Source of the DNA: CAJBVG01 sp943372995
Lineage (GTDB): Bacteria; Bacteroidota; Bacteroidia; Sphingobacteriales; Sphingobacteriaceae
Direction: 5' to 3'
DNA length: 64,000 nt
NCBI GenBank assembly: GCA_943372995.1
Contig: CALSAQ010000006.1
Span: forward strand, 116,237 to 180,236
A model generated the notes under the pieces. That model did not search any database, was not told where the DNA came from, and saw only the letters and a program-made list of their open reading frames with translations. The position numbers and the translations under genes were made by a program. Positions 16,878 through 25,050 of this stretch are shown here, one piece after another (position 1 is the stretch's first letter; each line of letters opens with the position of its first letter).

Positions 16878-17027
16878 ATGTATATGGAAAATTCAAAAAA
16901 TGAAGAATTGGGTTGCTGTGAGCAACCAACTGATGGAACTTCTTGTTGTGTTCCTAAAAATGCTAAACAAGAAGGAGATCCTTGTTGTGAACAACCATCT
17001 GATGGTTCGGCATGTTGCAACAAATAA
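16878..17027 (+). CDS. Cys-rich 49-residue peptide, probable SigZ target
   Basis: The frame runs from ATG 16878 (or the second Met, 16884) to TAA 17025-17027. The peptide has no signal sequence and eight Cys in four CC pairs (13-14, 23-24, 36-37, 46-47). It is built from a duplicated 12-residue unit, CCEQPTDGTSCC and CCEQPSDGSACC, joined by an 11-residue linker. The composition suggests binding of soft metals or a redox role, like a small metallothionein (inference; no known family recognised). It has its own SigZ-like promoter and is closed by the terminator at 17032-17057. An alternative 62-codon frame over the same bases starting at 16858 has no such pattern and is rejected. Confidence 0.75.
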   Translation: MYMENSKNEELGCCEQPTDGTSCCVPKNAKQEGDPCCEQPSDGSACCNK

Positions 17028-17031
17028 AAAA

Positions 17032-17057
17032 AAAGCACGAACCTAGGTTCGTGCTTT
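17032..17057. terminator. Bidirectional terminator
   Basis: A 20-bp perfect palindrome (17035-17054, GCACGAACCTAGGTTCGTGC) is flanked by A-run and T-run. It lies between the converging Cys-rich peptide and DUF1761 genes. Confidence 0.88.
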
Positions 17058-17087
17058 AGTATTCTATGCTCTCTCTAATTAATTTTT

Positions 17088-17528
17088 TTAGCAAATTCCT
17101 AACCAATACATTACTGCAGAAGCTAACATACTACCAACTATATGGTACGCTCCATCAGTAATAAATGCATTTGTTGGTTTCATTAAATATAAATATGTCA
17201 TCCAAATTGATGATGCTGCAACTGTTCCAATTAGCAATCCTATTTTTAAACAATGCATAATACCCATACTATGACAAACATCTCCTCCTCCACAAGACAT
17301 CATACAAACTTTAGCTATAATTATCACCATTAAAAGTGCAATAAGAAAAGCCGTACCCATGAGTTTACCCATGTTTACTTCTTTACGCTTTTCTGGATCC
17401 ATTTCTAATCCATGTGCCTTTGCCCATGCTGTTCCAAAAACTTTCGGGTTAAACCAAATTGCACCTAATGCAAAATAAGCTATAGCAGCAATTAATATTT
17501 GCCACCAATTTTGTAAAATACTTTCCAT
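17088..17528 (-). CDS. DUF1761 membrane protein with Cys/Met/His-rich loop
   Basis: 146 residues with four membrane helices (about 9-27, 55-73, 94-115, 125-145). The start QNWWQILIAAIAYFALGAIWFNPKVFG, with its W(F/Y)(S/N)P motif, identifies DUF1761, whose function is unknown. Between helices 2 and 3 this copy has an unusual segment, VCMMSCGGGDVCHSMGIMHC (residues 74-93), with four Cys, two His and four Met, and a further Cys at the C-terminus. Such a loop could bind copper or another soft metal (inference). It converges on the SigZ / Cys-rich peptide pair and shares their terminator, so a joint metal or thiol role is possible but not shown. Confidence 0.85.
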   Translation of the reverse strand: MESILQNWWQILIAAIAYFALGAIWFNPKVFGTAWAKAHGLEMDPEKRKEVNMGKLMGTAFLIALLMVIIIAKVCMMSCGGGDVCHSMGIMHCLKIGLLIGTVAASSIWMTYLYLMKPTNAFITDGAYHIVGSMLASAVMYWLGIC

Positions 17529-17579
17529 AATTATTTAAGGTTTAGTGTACTTAAAGTTATGTAAATATTTTTTAAATAA

Positions 17580-20500
17580 TTAATAACTACTCTTAATTAC
17601 TTTTTCTCGAAGTATTTTTCCTTGTACGCTTAATTCTATATAGTATATTCCATCGCTAAACATACTTATGTCTATACTGTTTCCTTTAAAATTATTTTGC
17701 TCCAGTATTAGTTTTCCTAAATAATCGTATACCCTCAAATTACTATCCTCATTATATTTGCCCATCTTCATAGTAAATATTCCAGTATTAGGGTTAGGGT
17801 AGATTTCAAGTTTATTCGATTTTTCATTCTCAATATTTGTTATAACAACTGTTACACATTCAGATGTATCTGTACAGTTTCCATTTGAAACTATAACCGC
17901 ATATGAACCTGTTATACTTGGTTGATAACTAGTATTCGTTTCATTAGGAATAATAGTATTCGTAGCGCAGTTTATCCATTGATAACTTTGCGCAGTAGTA
18001 TCATCAACATAAATAATATTGTTAACTGTAGAAGTATTTACATTAGGTGTTGGTAAGGGATTTACATTGGGGGTACCAAATACTCTTAGGTTGAACAAAC
18101 GATACAATCGCTCATCACTCACTGGCGAAAAATCATTGTCGTTCCACAATTGCTGAATTCCACCTCTAATTTTTATCCATACCAGATTATTACATCTGTC
18201 GTGCCAATACACTCCTCCTCCTTTTGCATTTAACACTGCATCATAATTTGCAACAGGAGAATATACTTGTTTTATATCCTGTGGAGATGGTGGGTTTGGA
18301 ATCCAATTTTCGTGATCGGTACTCATAAAATTAGGATAACTAGAAGTATATACTTGAGAGATTGCATAAGCTCCTGAATATTCTACAGCTAATACTACGG
18401 TATCATTTGGTGTAAGCATATTCTCAACTGTCATGGCTATATCAGAAACAGTATCAATGCCTGGGAAGTTCAATATATACTGACCAGAATGATGAGTAGA
18501 AAAATGACGCATATGATCTAATAGTTCTCCTCTTATTGCAGAATTAATCGACCAGGTATCTATTCGTTCTCTATTTTTATTAACTCTATCCACTTCTACC
18601 GCCATTAAATCTTCGTATGGTAGGTTTGATTTGTTTAAGATGAAATCGTTGAATCCATAGAAAGGACCATCAACAAATACTCCACCAGAAGTATCACCTT
18701 GCGGACCAAAAGTTGGCGTTTGTTCGTGCGTGAAAAAAGGACTGTTATACACAAAATATTTTCCTGCATTTTGTGCACCCCAAGTTCCATGTGGATCGAG
18801 CATAGCACTTGCTAATGCGAAGTATGGAAATATCGCTTTTAATTTTACACCAGGGTGTGAATTGATTAAAAGATTGTTTGTATTTCTTACATGTCCTTTT
18901 TCTACAGGGCGTATATAATAATCTTCGGTAGCAAAAGCTCCGCTTCTGGTTTGAAAAACTGCTGGGAAATTTATTACAATATTATTTTTGATATCGAAAG
19001 CACTGTGATAAGTTGCAAAAGCCGCTGGAGTTTGATTACCTCCCTGTGTGTCATTAAACACTGGTCGATCGGTACCATTCATTAGATGATTTAAACTTGT
19101 ACCAATAACTAATCCTCTTTCAATAATACCATCTTCACCAGATCCTGCAAAAAATCTTCCGCAGTTATCAGCAGATACCACTTCAAAATTATTTGCCCAA
19201 GCACCACGGTCCCAAATTCCATTTGAGCCGTTCTTCCAAGTTTTATATCCACGTAAAGTAAATCGCTCCAATGTTCCAGAATTCCATGTAACATCTCTAC
19301 CATTAGATGTAGATTGATATTGATGCGGCATTACATTACCCATATTATCCACTTCCACAAAATCAATCATAATGCCTTCTTTCTGATTTGAATGAGCTGT
19401 ATTATTTTCAAACAATCCGAATCTCAATCGACTTGGATTTAATAACAAACCATCGGTATGTAATACACTACTGCTTTCTCCCCAAGGCTGACGAGGGAAT
19501 GCTAACCAAAATCCATTTGTACCGCAATCTCCTGCTATATTATTGGTGATGGTATTATCAGGGTTACTAATCCAAAAACCCGATGAACCACGCTCACCCA
19601 CTTCATGTACTTTTAATCCAGGCAACGGAGGATTACGAACAAATAACACTACGTTATTATCAATCACATTTCTTCTTTCTACTGCATCTTCAGTAAAAAT
19701 TCCATGTCCTAAAATATCATACACTACATTATTCTGTACAAGTACACCATTCGTTCCATGGATAACTATCCCTCTATTTCTAGATGAATTTATAGTTGAG
19801 TTTCTGAAATACTGACCAGTTGCATCTGCTAATGTTTGTGTACCATTATAACTTAACATGTGCCAGTGAAAAGGATATCTTCCTAAACGGCCACGTTGCC
19901 CGCCTCTACTGATTTCCACTCCTTCAACATGTGCAGTTGCATTTGCACCCATCAACATAATATGTACACCAAATCCAAAATTATTCCACAATACATCATT
20001 CACAGATTGTATCAAAATATTACGACTTAAATTTGCTACTACTGCACGTTCATCCAAAATTTTTGGTGTGGTTTTATTTACGGAATCAGGAATTGGAGGT
20101 GTAACTAAATTTGAAGCAGACAAGCTCAAGCCATTTGGCGTAGCATATTGTAATTGACCCCAACGAAATGCATTCAATCCATTTGCAATGGTAATCGAAT
20201 TTCCATTAATCGAACTAATAGTTGTTTTTTGTGTAATTGAATTTCCATTCGCTGCTTCATAAAAATCAGTTGGAGCGATAATGATTTGATCATTAACATT
20301 CCAATTAATTGGATCTGCTAAAGTTAACTGCGTTGAACCCGCATTTGCATGTGCATTAAGTTTTGTGTAATGATGATTAGATACCGCACCATGAAGTTCT
20401 AGAGTACCTCCTATCACCATAATTCCTCTTGTACCCATTCCCATAATGCTTTCATTCATATTATCACCTGTAAGTGTAATAATAGCTTTGTGAGTAAAGG

Positions 20501-20786
20501 GTTGAGCATTTGTTCCGATGTGTAAAGTTCCGTGTACAACAATCCAAGAGGCTGTAAGCTGTATATCTTTACGATCGAAGATTAATACTCCATTAATGGT
20601 AATTCCTGCTAATGCTGGAGGATCTTCATCGAGTATTACAGTATCTGTTTGTTGAATGGTAACACTGGAATTTAAACTAGGCTTTACACCACCCCAAGTA
20701 TTCGGGTCGGACCACAATTTTTGAATTGCAAAGGCATTAGTTAACGTTAATAATAGGAATGACCCAATTATCAATATTTTTTTCAT
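17580..20786 (-). CDS. G8-domain, parallel beta-helix T9SS protein (CEMIP/TMEM2-like)
   Basis: 1068 residues: signal peptide 1-20, then a G8 domain about 22-140 (LWSDPNTWGGVKPSLNSSV, ITINGVLIF, IVVHGTLHIGT, IIVIGGTLELHG-type strands). A right-handed beta-helix region follows, about 250-680, with RGGQRGRLGRYPFHWHM (RYPFHWHM at 303-310) and NNVVYDILGHGIFTEDAVE. These elements match the G8/PbH1 architecture of animal CEMIP, TMEM2 and fibrocystin-L. After about 900 there is an Ig-like module (QSYQWINCATNTIIPNETNTSYQP) and a T9SS type A sorting domain (LEIYPNPNTGIFTM). Likely a surface glycan-binding protein or polysaccharide-cleaving enzyme (inference). It is monocistronic. Confidence 0.88.
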   Translation of the reverse strand: MKKILIIGSFLLLTLTNAFAIQKLWSDPNTWGGVKPSLNSSVTIQQTDTVILDEDPPALAGITINGVLIFDRKDIQLTASWIVVHGTLHIGTNAQPFTHKAIITLTGDNMNESIMGMGTRGIMVIGGTLELHGAVSNHHYTKLNAHANAGSTQLTLADPINWNVNDQIIIAPTDFYEAANGNSITQKTTISSINGNSITIANGLNAFRWGQLQYATPNGLSLSASNLVTPPIPDSVNKTTPKILDERAVVANLSRNILIQSVNDVLWNNFGFGVHIMLMGANATAHVEGVEISRGGQRGRLGRYPFHWHMLSYNGTQTLADATGQYFRNSTINSSRNRGIVIHGTNGVLVQNNVVYDILGHGIFTEDAVERRNVIDNNVVLFVRNPPLPGLKVHEVGERGSSGFWISNPDNTITNNIAGDCGTNGFWLAFPRQPWGESSSVLHTDGLLLNPSRLRFGLFENNTAHSNQKEGIMIDFVEVDNMGNVMPHQYQSTSNGRDVTWNSGTLERFTLRGYKTWKNGSNGIWDRGAWANNFEVVSADNCGRFFAGSGEDGIIERGLVIGTSLNHLMNGTDRPVFNDTQGGNQTPAAFATYHSAFDIKNNIVINFPAVFQTRSGAFATEDYYIRPVEKGHVRNTNNLLINSHPGVKLKAIFPYFALASAMLDPHGTWGAQNAGKYFVYNSPFFTHEQTPTFGPQGDTSGGVFVDGPFYGFNDFILNKSNLPYEDLMAVEVDRVNKNRERIDTWSINSAIRGELLDHMRHFSTHHSGQYILNFPGIDTVSDIAMTVENMLTPNDTVVLAVEYSGAYAISQVYTSSYPNFMSTDHENWIPNPPSPQDIKQVYSPVANYDAVLNAKGGGVYWHDRCNNLVWIKIRGGIQQLWNDNDFSPVSDERLYRLFNLRVFGTPNVNPLPTPNVNTSTVNNIIYVDDTTAQSYQWINCATNTIIPNETNTSYQPSITGSYAVIVSNGNCTDTSECVTVVITNIENEKSNKLEIYPNPNTGIFTMKMGKYNEDSNLRVYDYLGKLILEQNNFKGNSIDISMFSDGIYYIELSVQGKILREKVIKSSY

Positions 20787-20889
20787 AGCAAATTGTTTAG
20801 ATGTACAATCGCCAAAAATAAAAATATTTTACTTACAATAAATTGTTAATGAGATAATTAATGTTAATGATATGTTAAAGCGGGTATCC

Positions 20890-21906
20890 TTATTTTTTTA
20901 TTAACGACTTAAGAGTGCCTATACGTTCTATAGATTTCATCAATTGCTCGTGCGACAATGCAGCGCTATCCATTTGAAAAGTAAATCTATCTATTCCGCC
21001 TAATGCTTCACTATGTCTTAATAATTTTTCGGCCACATCTTCAGGACCACCCACTACTAACGCACCACGAGTGCCTGTTTGTGAGTCGAAATGCGCACGA
21101 GTTACAGGAGGCCATCCTCTTTCTTTACCGATTTTGGTAAAAGCTTCCGCATAACCAGGGTAGAACTCTTCGATTGCTTTTTCTGTTGTTTCGCCAACAT
21201 AGCCAAGAGAATGTAAGCCAACTTTTAGTTCACTGAGTGCATATCCTGCTTTAACACCAGCTTCTCTGTATAAATCGATTAATGGTCTGAAACGATGTGT
21301 TTCTCCACCAATTATTGCAACCATTAATGGCAAGCCTAATTTACCAGCACGGATAAAAGAAGAAGGTGTTCCACCAACACCCAACCATATTGGAATACGA
21401 TCTTGTAAAGGGCGTGGATAAATTGGAACATTATTTAATGGAGCTCTGAAATTTCCTTGCCAAGTAATTTCTTCGTCGTCTCTAATTTGTAATAGTAGAT
21501 CTAGCTTCTCCGAAAACAAGGCATCGTAATCGTGTAAGTTATAACCGAATAGTGGGAATGCTTCTGTAAATGAACCTCTACCCACAACCATTTCAGCTCT
21601 TCCATTAGATATTAAGTCGAGCGTTGCAAAATTTTGAAAAACACGAACGGGATCTGCAGCACTAAGTACAGTTACTGCGCTAGTAAGTTTTATTTTTTTT
21701 GTTCTGGCTGCCGCTGCTGCTAAAATTAAAGTGGGAGCAGAGTCGAGAAACTCTCTACGATGATGTTCACCTATTCCAAAAACATCCAATCCAGATTTGT
21801 CGGCATGTTCTATTCTGTCAAGAAGTTGTGCTAATGCTATTTCGCTAGGCATTGGTTTGCCGTCGTTTCCGATGGCCGATGCGAAGCTGTCTATTCCTAT
21901 TTCCAT
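20890..21906 (-). CDS. LLM-class flavin-dependent oxidoreductase
   Basis: 338 residues of a bacterial luciferase-like TIM barrel, an FMN-dependent monooxygenase or dehydrogenase. The family pattern is visible: an N-terminal strand MEIGIDSF, GLDVFGIGEHHRREF (EHH loop), LTSAVTVLSAADPVRVFQNFATLDLISNGRAEMVVGRGS (split pattern SAVTVLS...DP.r..q..a.lD..s.GR.e...GrGs), and PIWLGVGGTPSSF at the phosphate end. The substrate cannot be inferred; members act on small organic molecules. It lies downstream of metG in the same direction but beyond a strong palindromic repeat, so it probably has its own promoter. Confidence 0.9.
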   Translation of the reverse strand: MEIGIDSFASAIGNDGKPMPSEIALAQLLDRIEHADKSGLDVFGIGEHHRREFLDSAPTLILAAAAARTKKIKLTSAVTVLSAADPVRVFQNFATLDLISNGRAEMVVGRGSFTEAFPLFGYNLHDYDALFSEKLDLLLQIRDDEEITWQGNFRAPLNNVPIYPRPLQDRIPIWLGVGGTPSSFIRAGKLGLPLMVAIIGGETHRFRPLIDLYREAGVKAGYALSELKVGLHSLGYVGETTEKAIEEFYPGYAEAFTKIGKERGWPPVTRAHFDSQTGTRGALVVGGPEDVAEKLLRHSEALGGIDRFTFQMDSAALSHEQLMKSIERIGTLKSLIKK

Positions 21907-21927
21907 GATGTTAGTTGTGTTTTATTC

Positions 21928-21977
21928 CCAACTGGTGGCACGACTTAAGTCGTGCCACCAGTTGGTTTAATAAATGC
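21928..21977. repeat. Dispersed palindromic repeat, copy 1
   Basis: Bases 21928-21965 form a perfect 38-bp palindrome centred on CTTAAG, followed by GGTTTAATAAATGC-type sequence to 21977. The reverse complement of the 43 bases 21935-21977 is present at 63958-64000. Confidence 0.9.
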
Positions 21978-22003
21978 AGGTTTTTATTTAAACCTGCATT
22001 TAT
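21970..22003 (-). terminator. Terminator hairpin of metG
   Basis: A 14-bp perfect stem (ATAAATGCAGGTTT with AAACCTGCATTTAT) and a 6-base loop directly abut the metG stop at 22007. It belongs to the same compound repeat as the 38-bp palindrome. Confidence 0.7.
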
Positions 22004-22006
22004 CAT

Positions 22007-24040
22007 CTACTTCACACTCCCCCCGTTTTTAATGCTATGTACCGGACTTACAAACGCTAAACTTCCATCTGCGTTTTCTGCCATCAATATCATCCCTTGT
22101 GAAGTTATTCCTTTAATATCTCTAGGTGCTAAATTTACCAATATACTTACCTGCTGACCAATAATGTTTTCTGGTTCGTAATATTCCGCTATACCAGAAA
22201 CAACTGTTCTTACATCAACACCTGTATCTATTTTTAGTTTTAGTAATTTTTTTGTTTTAGCTACTTTTTCCGCCTCTAAAATTGTACCTACACGAATGTC
22301 CATTTTACTAAACTCATCAAAGCTGATGTTTTCTTTTTGTGGTTCTATTGTAGCGTTTTGCATTTCATTTTGCTTTTTTGAAAATTCTAATTTTTGCAAC
22401 TGCTTATCAATTGCATCATCTTCAATTTTTTCAAACAATAAACTTGCCTCTCCTAGTTGATGTCCTTCAGCTAAACAATTTTCATTTCCTGCATCCGTCC
22501 ATTTAGATAGTGAAACATTTAACATCTTCTTTAATTTAGTTGATGTAAATGGTAAAAATGGTTCAGCCAATATCGCTAGGTTTGCCGCTATTTGTAAGCC
22601 TATATTCAATATTGTTTTTACTCTTTCCTCGTCTTCTTTAATTACTTTCCAAGGCTCAGTATCTGCTAAATATTTGTTACCCAATCTTGCAAGGTTCATA
22701 AATTCTTGCATACCTTCTCTAAATCTAAATTGCTCTAATGAATGAGCAATAATACTTGGATATTTCTTTAACTCTTCAATCACTTCTATATCGTAAGTAG
22801 TTAAGTTATTTCGTTGCATTACTTTACCATCGAAATACTTCTGACTAAGCACCACAACTCTGTTGATGAAATTTCCAAAGATGGCTACGAGTTCATTGTT
22901 ATTTCTCGCTTGATAATCTTTCCATGTAAAATCATTATCCTTTGTTTCAGGAGCATTTGCACAGAGCACATATCTCAACACATCTTGTTTCTCTGGAAAT
23001 TCTAGTAAATACTCATGTAACCATACTGCCCAGTTTCGTGAAGTTGAAATTTTATCTCCTTCTAAATTCAAAAATTCATTTGCTGGAACATTATCTGGTA
23101 ATATATAATCGCCATGAGCTTTTAATATTGCAGGAAAAATTATACAATGAAAAACGATATTATCTTTCCCAATAAAATGTACCAATCGGGTATCTTTATC
23201 CTTCCAGTATTTTTCCCAATCTGGCGTGAGTTCTTTTGTTGCAGATATATATCCAATAGGTGCATCAAACCATACATACAACACTTTTCCTTCTGCTTCT
23301 TTTAATGGCACCTTTACTCCCCAATCTAAATCACGTGTCATTGCTCTAGGTTGTAAGCCTTGGTTTAACCACGATTTACATTGCCCGAAAACGTTTGGCT
23401 TCCAATCATCATGTTCGTTGATATATTGTTCTAAGTCTGATTGAAATTTATCTAAAGGTAAAAACCAATTCTTAGTTGTTTTTAATACTGGTACAGAACC
23501 CGATAATGTTGATTTAGGATTTATTAAATCGGTTGGGTTTAATGTACTCCCACATTTCTCACACTGATCTCCGTATGCATTTTCGTTGCCACAATTTGGA
23601 CAGGTACCAGTTATATAACGATCTGCTAAAAACTGATTAGCTTCCGCATCGAAATACTGCTCGGTAATTTCCTCTTCAAACATTCCTTTTTCATATAAGT
23701 TCGTGAAGAATTCCGAAGCTGTTGCGTGATGAGTAGGCGACGATGTTCTTGAATAAATATCGAATGATATACCAAACTCCTTAAAAGAGTCGCCCATCAT
23801 TTTGTGATATTTATCTATTACTTGTTGTGGAGTAACTCCCTCCTTTTTTGCTTTTATGGTAATGGCCACTCCATGCTCGTCGGAACCACATATAAATTTA
23901 ACATCCTTACCCTGAGCTCTTAAATACCTCACATAGATGTCGGAAGGGATATAACAACCTGCTAAATGACCAATGTGAACTGGTCCATTTGCATAGGGTA
24001 AAGCGGCTGTAACAGTAAATCTTTTAAAACTCTTTTCCAA
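22007..24040 (-). CDS. metG: Methionyl-tRNA synthetase
   Basis: Charges tRNA-Met for initiation and elongation. The TTG at 24040 gives 677 residues (MEKSFKRFTVTAALPYANG), the same length as the E. coli enzyme. The longer open frame up to 24286 lies over the divergent LD-carboxypeptidase gene and encodes no family sequence. A promoter-like TATCTTTG sits on this strand at 24073-24066. The class I HIGH motif is HIGH at 22-25, the zinc domain has CPNCGNENAYGDQCEKCG, and the KMSKS loop is KISTS (GDKISTSRNW). The C-terminal 110 residues (MDIRVGTILEAEKVAKTKK) form the tRNA-binding dimerisation domain of the long MetG type. Confidence 0.95.
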   Translation of the reverse strand: MEKSFKRFTVTAALPYANGPVHIGHLAGCYIPSDIYVRYLRAQGKDVKFICGSDEHGVAITIKAKKEGVTPQQVIDKYHKMMGDSFKEFGISFDIYSRTSSPTHHATASEFFTNLYEKGMFEEEITEQYFDAEANQFLADRYITGTCPNCGNENAYGDQCEKCGSTLNPTDLINPKSTLSGSVPVLKTTKNWFLPLDKFQSDLEQYINEHDDWKPNVFGQCKSWLNQGLQPRAMTRDLDWGVKVPLKEAEGKVLYVWFDAPIGYISATKELTPDWEKYWKDKDTRLVHFIGKDNIVFHCIIFPAILKAHGDYILPDNVPANEFLNLEGDKISTSRNWAVWLHEYLLEFPEKQDVLRYVLCANAPETKDNDFTWKDYQARNNNELVAIFGNFINRVVVLSQKYFDGKVMQRNNLTTYDIEVIEELKKYPSIIAHSLEQFRFREGMQEFMNLARLGNKYLADTEPWKVIKEDEERVKTILNIGLQIAANLAILAEPFLPFTSTKLKKMLNVSLSKWTDAGNENCLAEGHQLGEASLLFEKIEDDAIDKQLQKLEFSKKQNEMQNATIEPQKENISFDEFSKMDIRVGTILEAEKVAKTKKLLKLKIDTGVDVRTVVSGIAEYYEPENIIGQQVSILVNLAPRDIKGITSQGMILMAENADGSLAFVSPVHSIKNGGSVK

Positions 24041-24088
24041 AACTTTATAAATAATGATAATTTGCCAAAGATAATGCTTTCTGAAACA

Positions 24089-24988
24089 ATGCGCATTCCT
24101 CCTTATCTTAAAAATGGCGATACCATAGGTATTTTGAGTACCGCCCGTAAAATGAATGAAGATCAATTGGCTTTTGCCATAGACACAATCCATGCATGGG
24201 GTTTTAAAACCAAGCTTGGTGAAAGTATTGGTGCCGAAGAACATCAATTTGCTGGTAATGATGATATTCGACGAAAAAACCTTCAAGAGTTTATCGACGA
24301 CCCTTCTATTAACGCGATTCTATGCGCCAGAGGTGGTTATGGTACCATGAGAATTATTGACCAAATTGATTTTTCATCTTTTACTAAAAGCCCTAAATGG
24401 ATTTGTGGATTTTCAGATGTTACCGTTCTTCATGAACACCTACAGAAAATGGATTGTGCATCCCTTCATACTGCCATGCCTTCGTTGTTCCCTTCTATAA
24501 AAGATCATCCTACTTTACAATCCATAGAAAAAGCACTAAAAGGAGAATCGTTGCAATACACTTGGGCCTCATCTCAACATAATATCAATACAAAAAATAT
24601 TACTGCAGAAATTGTTGGTGGAAACCTATCATTAATTTATGCACTTCAAGGTAGTGCTTCTGATATAAATACTGATGGTAAAATATTATTCATAGAAGAC
24701 CTCGACGAGTATTTTTATCATATCGATAGAATGATGTGTAGTCTCGACCGTTCCGGAAAACTAAAAAATCTAAAAGGGTTACTAGTTGGTGGAATGAACG
24801 ACATGAAAGATAATTCTATTCCATTCGGAATGAATACCGAAGAAATTATTTTGTACTACACTCGTAAATACAACTATCCTGTTCTATTCGATTTCCCTTC
24901 AGGTCATATCGAACATAACTACGCCATTAAACTGGGGCTTGAAGCTAGGATTGAAGTAAAGGGAGATGATTTGTTATTTGTACAATAG
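24089..24988 (+). CDS. LD-carboxypeptidase (peptidase S66 family)
   Basis: 299 residues from ATG 24089 (MRIPPYLKNGDTIGIL), the usual start of the family; ATG 24074 and TTG 24062 are alternatives. Cytoplasmic LD-carboxypeptidases remove the terminal D-Ala from murein tetrapeptides during cell-wall recycling. The serine nucleophile motif GFSDVT, ARGGYGTMR before it, the acidic ED LDEYFYHIDRM segment and the late His in FPSGHIEHNYAI match the Ser-Glu-His triad of S66. It is divergent from metG with under 50 bases between starts, and convergent with anmK, which acts in the same recycling pathway. A self-immunity role of the MccF type is less likely in this context. Confidence 0.9.
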   Translation: MRIPPYLKNGDTIGILSTARKMNEDQLAFAIDTIHAWGFKTKLGESIGAEEHQFAGNDDIRRKNLQEFIDDPSINAILCARGGYGTMRIIDQIDFSSFTKSPKWICGFSDVTVLHEHLQKMDCASLHTAMPSLFPSIKDHPTLQSIEKALKGESLQYTWASSQHNINTKNITAEIVGGNLSLIYALQGSASDINTDGKILFIEDLDEYFYHIDRMMCSLDRSGKLKNLKGLLVGGMNDMKDNSIPFGMNTEEIILYYTRKYNYPVLFDFPSGHIEHNYAIKLGLEARIEVKGDDLLFVQ

Positions 24989-25050
24989 TGTGTTAATCAA
25001 ATAATACTATACAATAATATATAACTTTAGATATAATCGTTTACTAAACA

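Noticed and set aside
16858..17046. 62-codon frame overlapping the Cys-rich peptide
   Set aside because: It starts in the SigZ-like -10 block and runs into the terminator; it lacks any motif, while the other frame has the duplicated Cys unit.
24041..24286. N-terminal extension of metG
   Set aside because: It overlaps the divergent LD-carboxypeptidase gene, contains no MetG sequence, and the TTG at 24040 gives the normal 677-residue enzyme.
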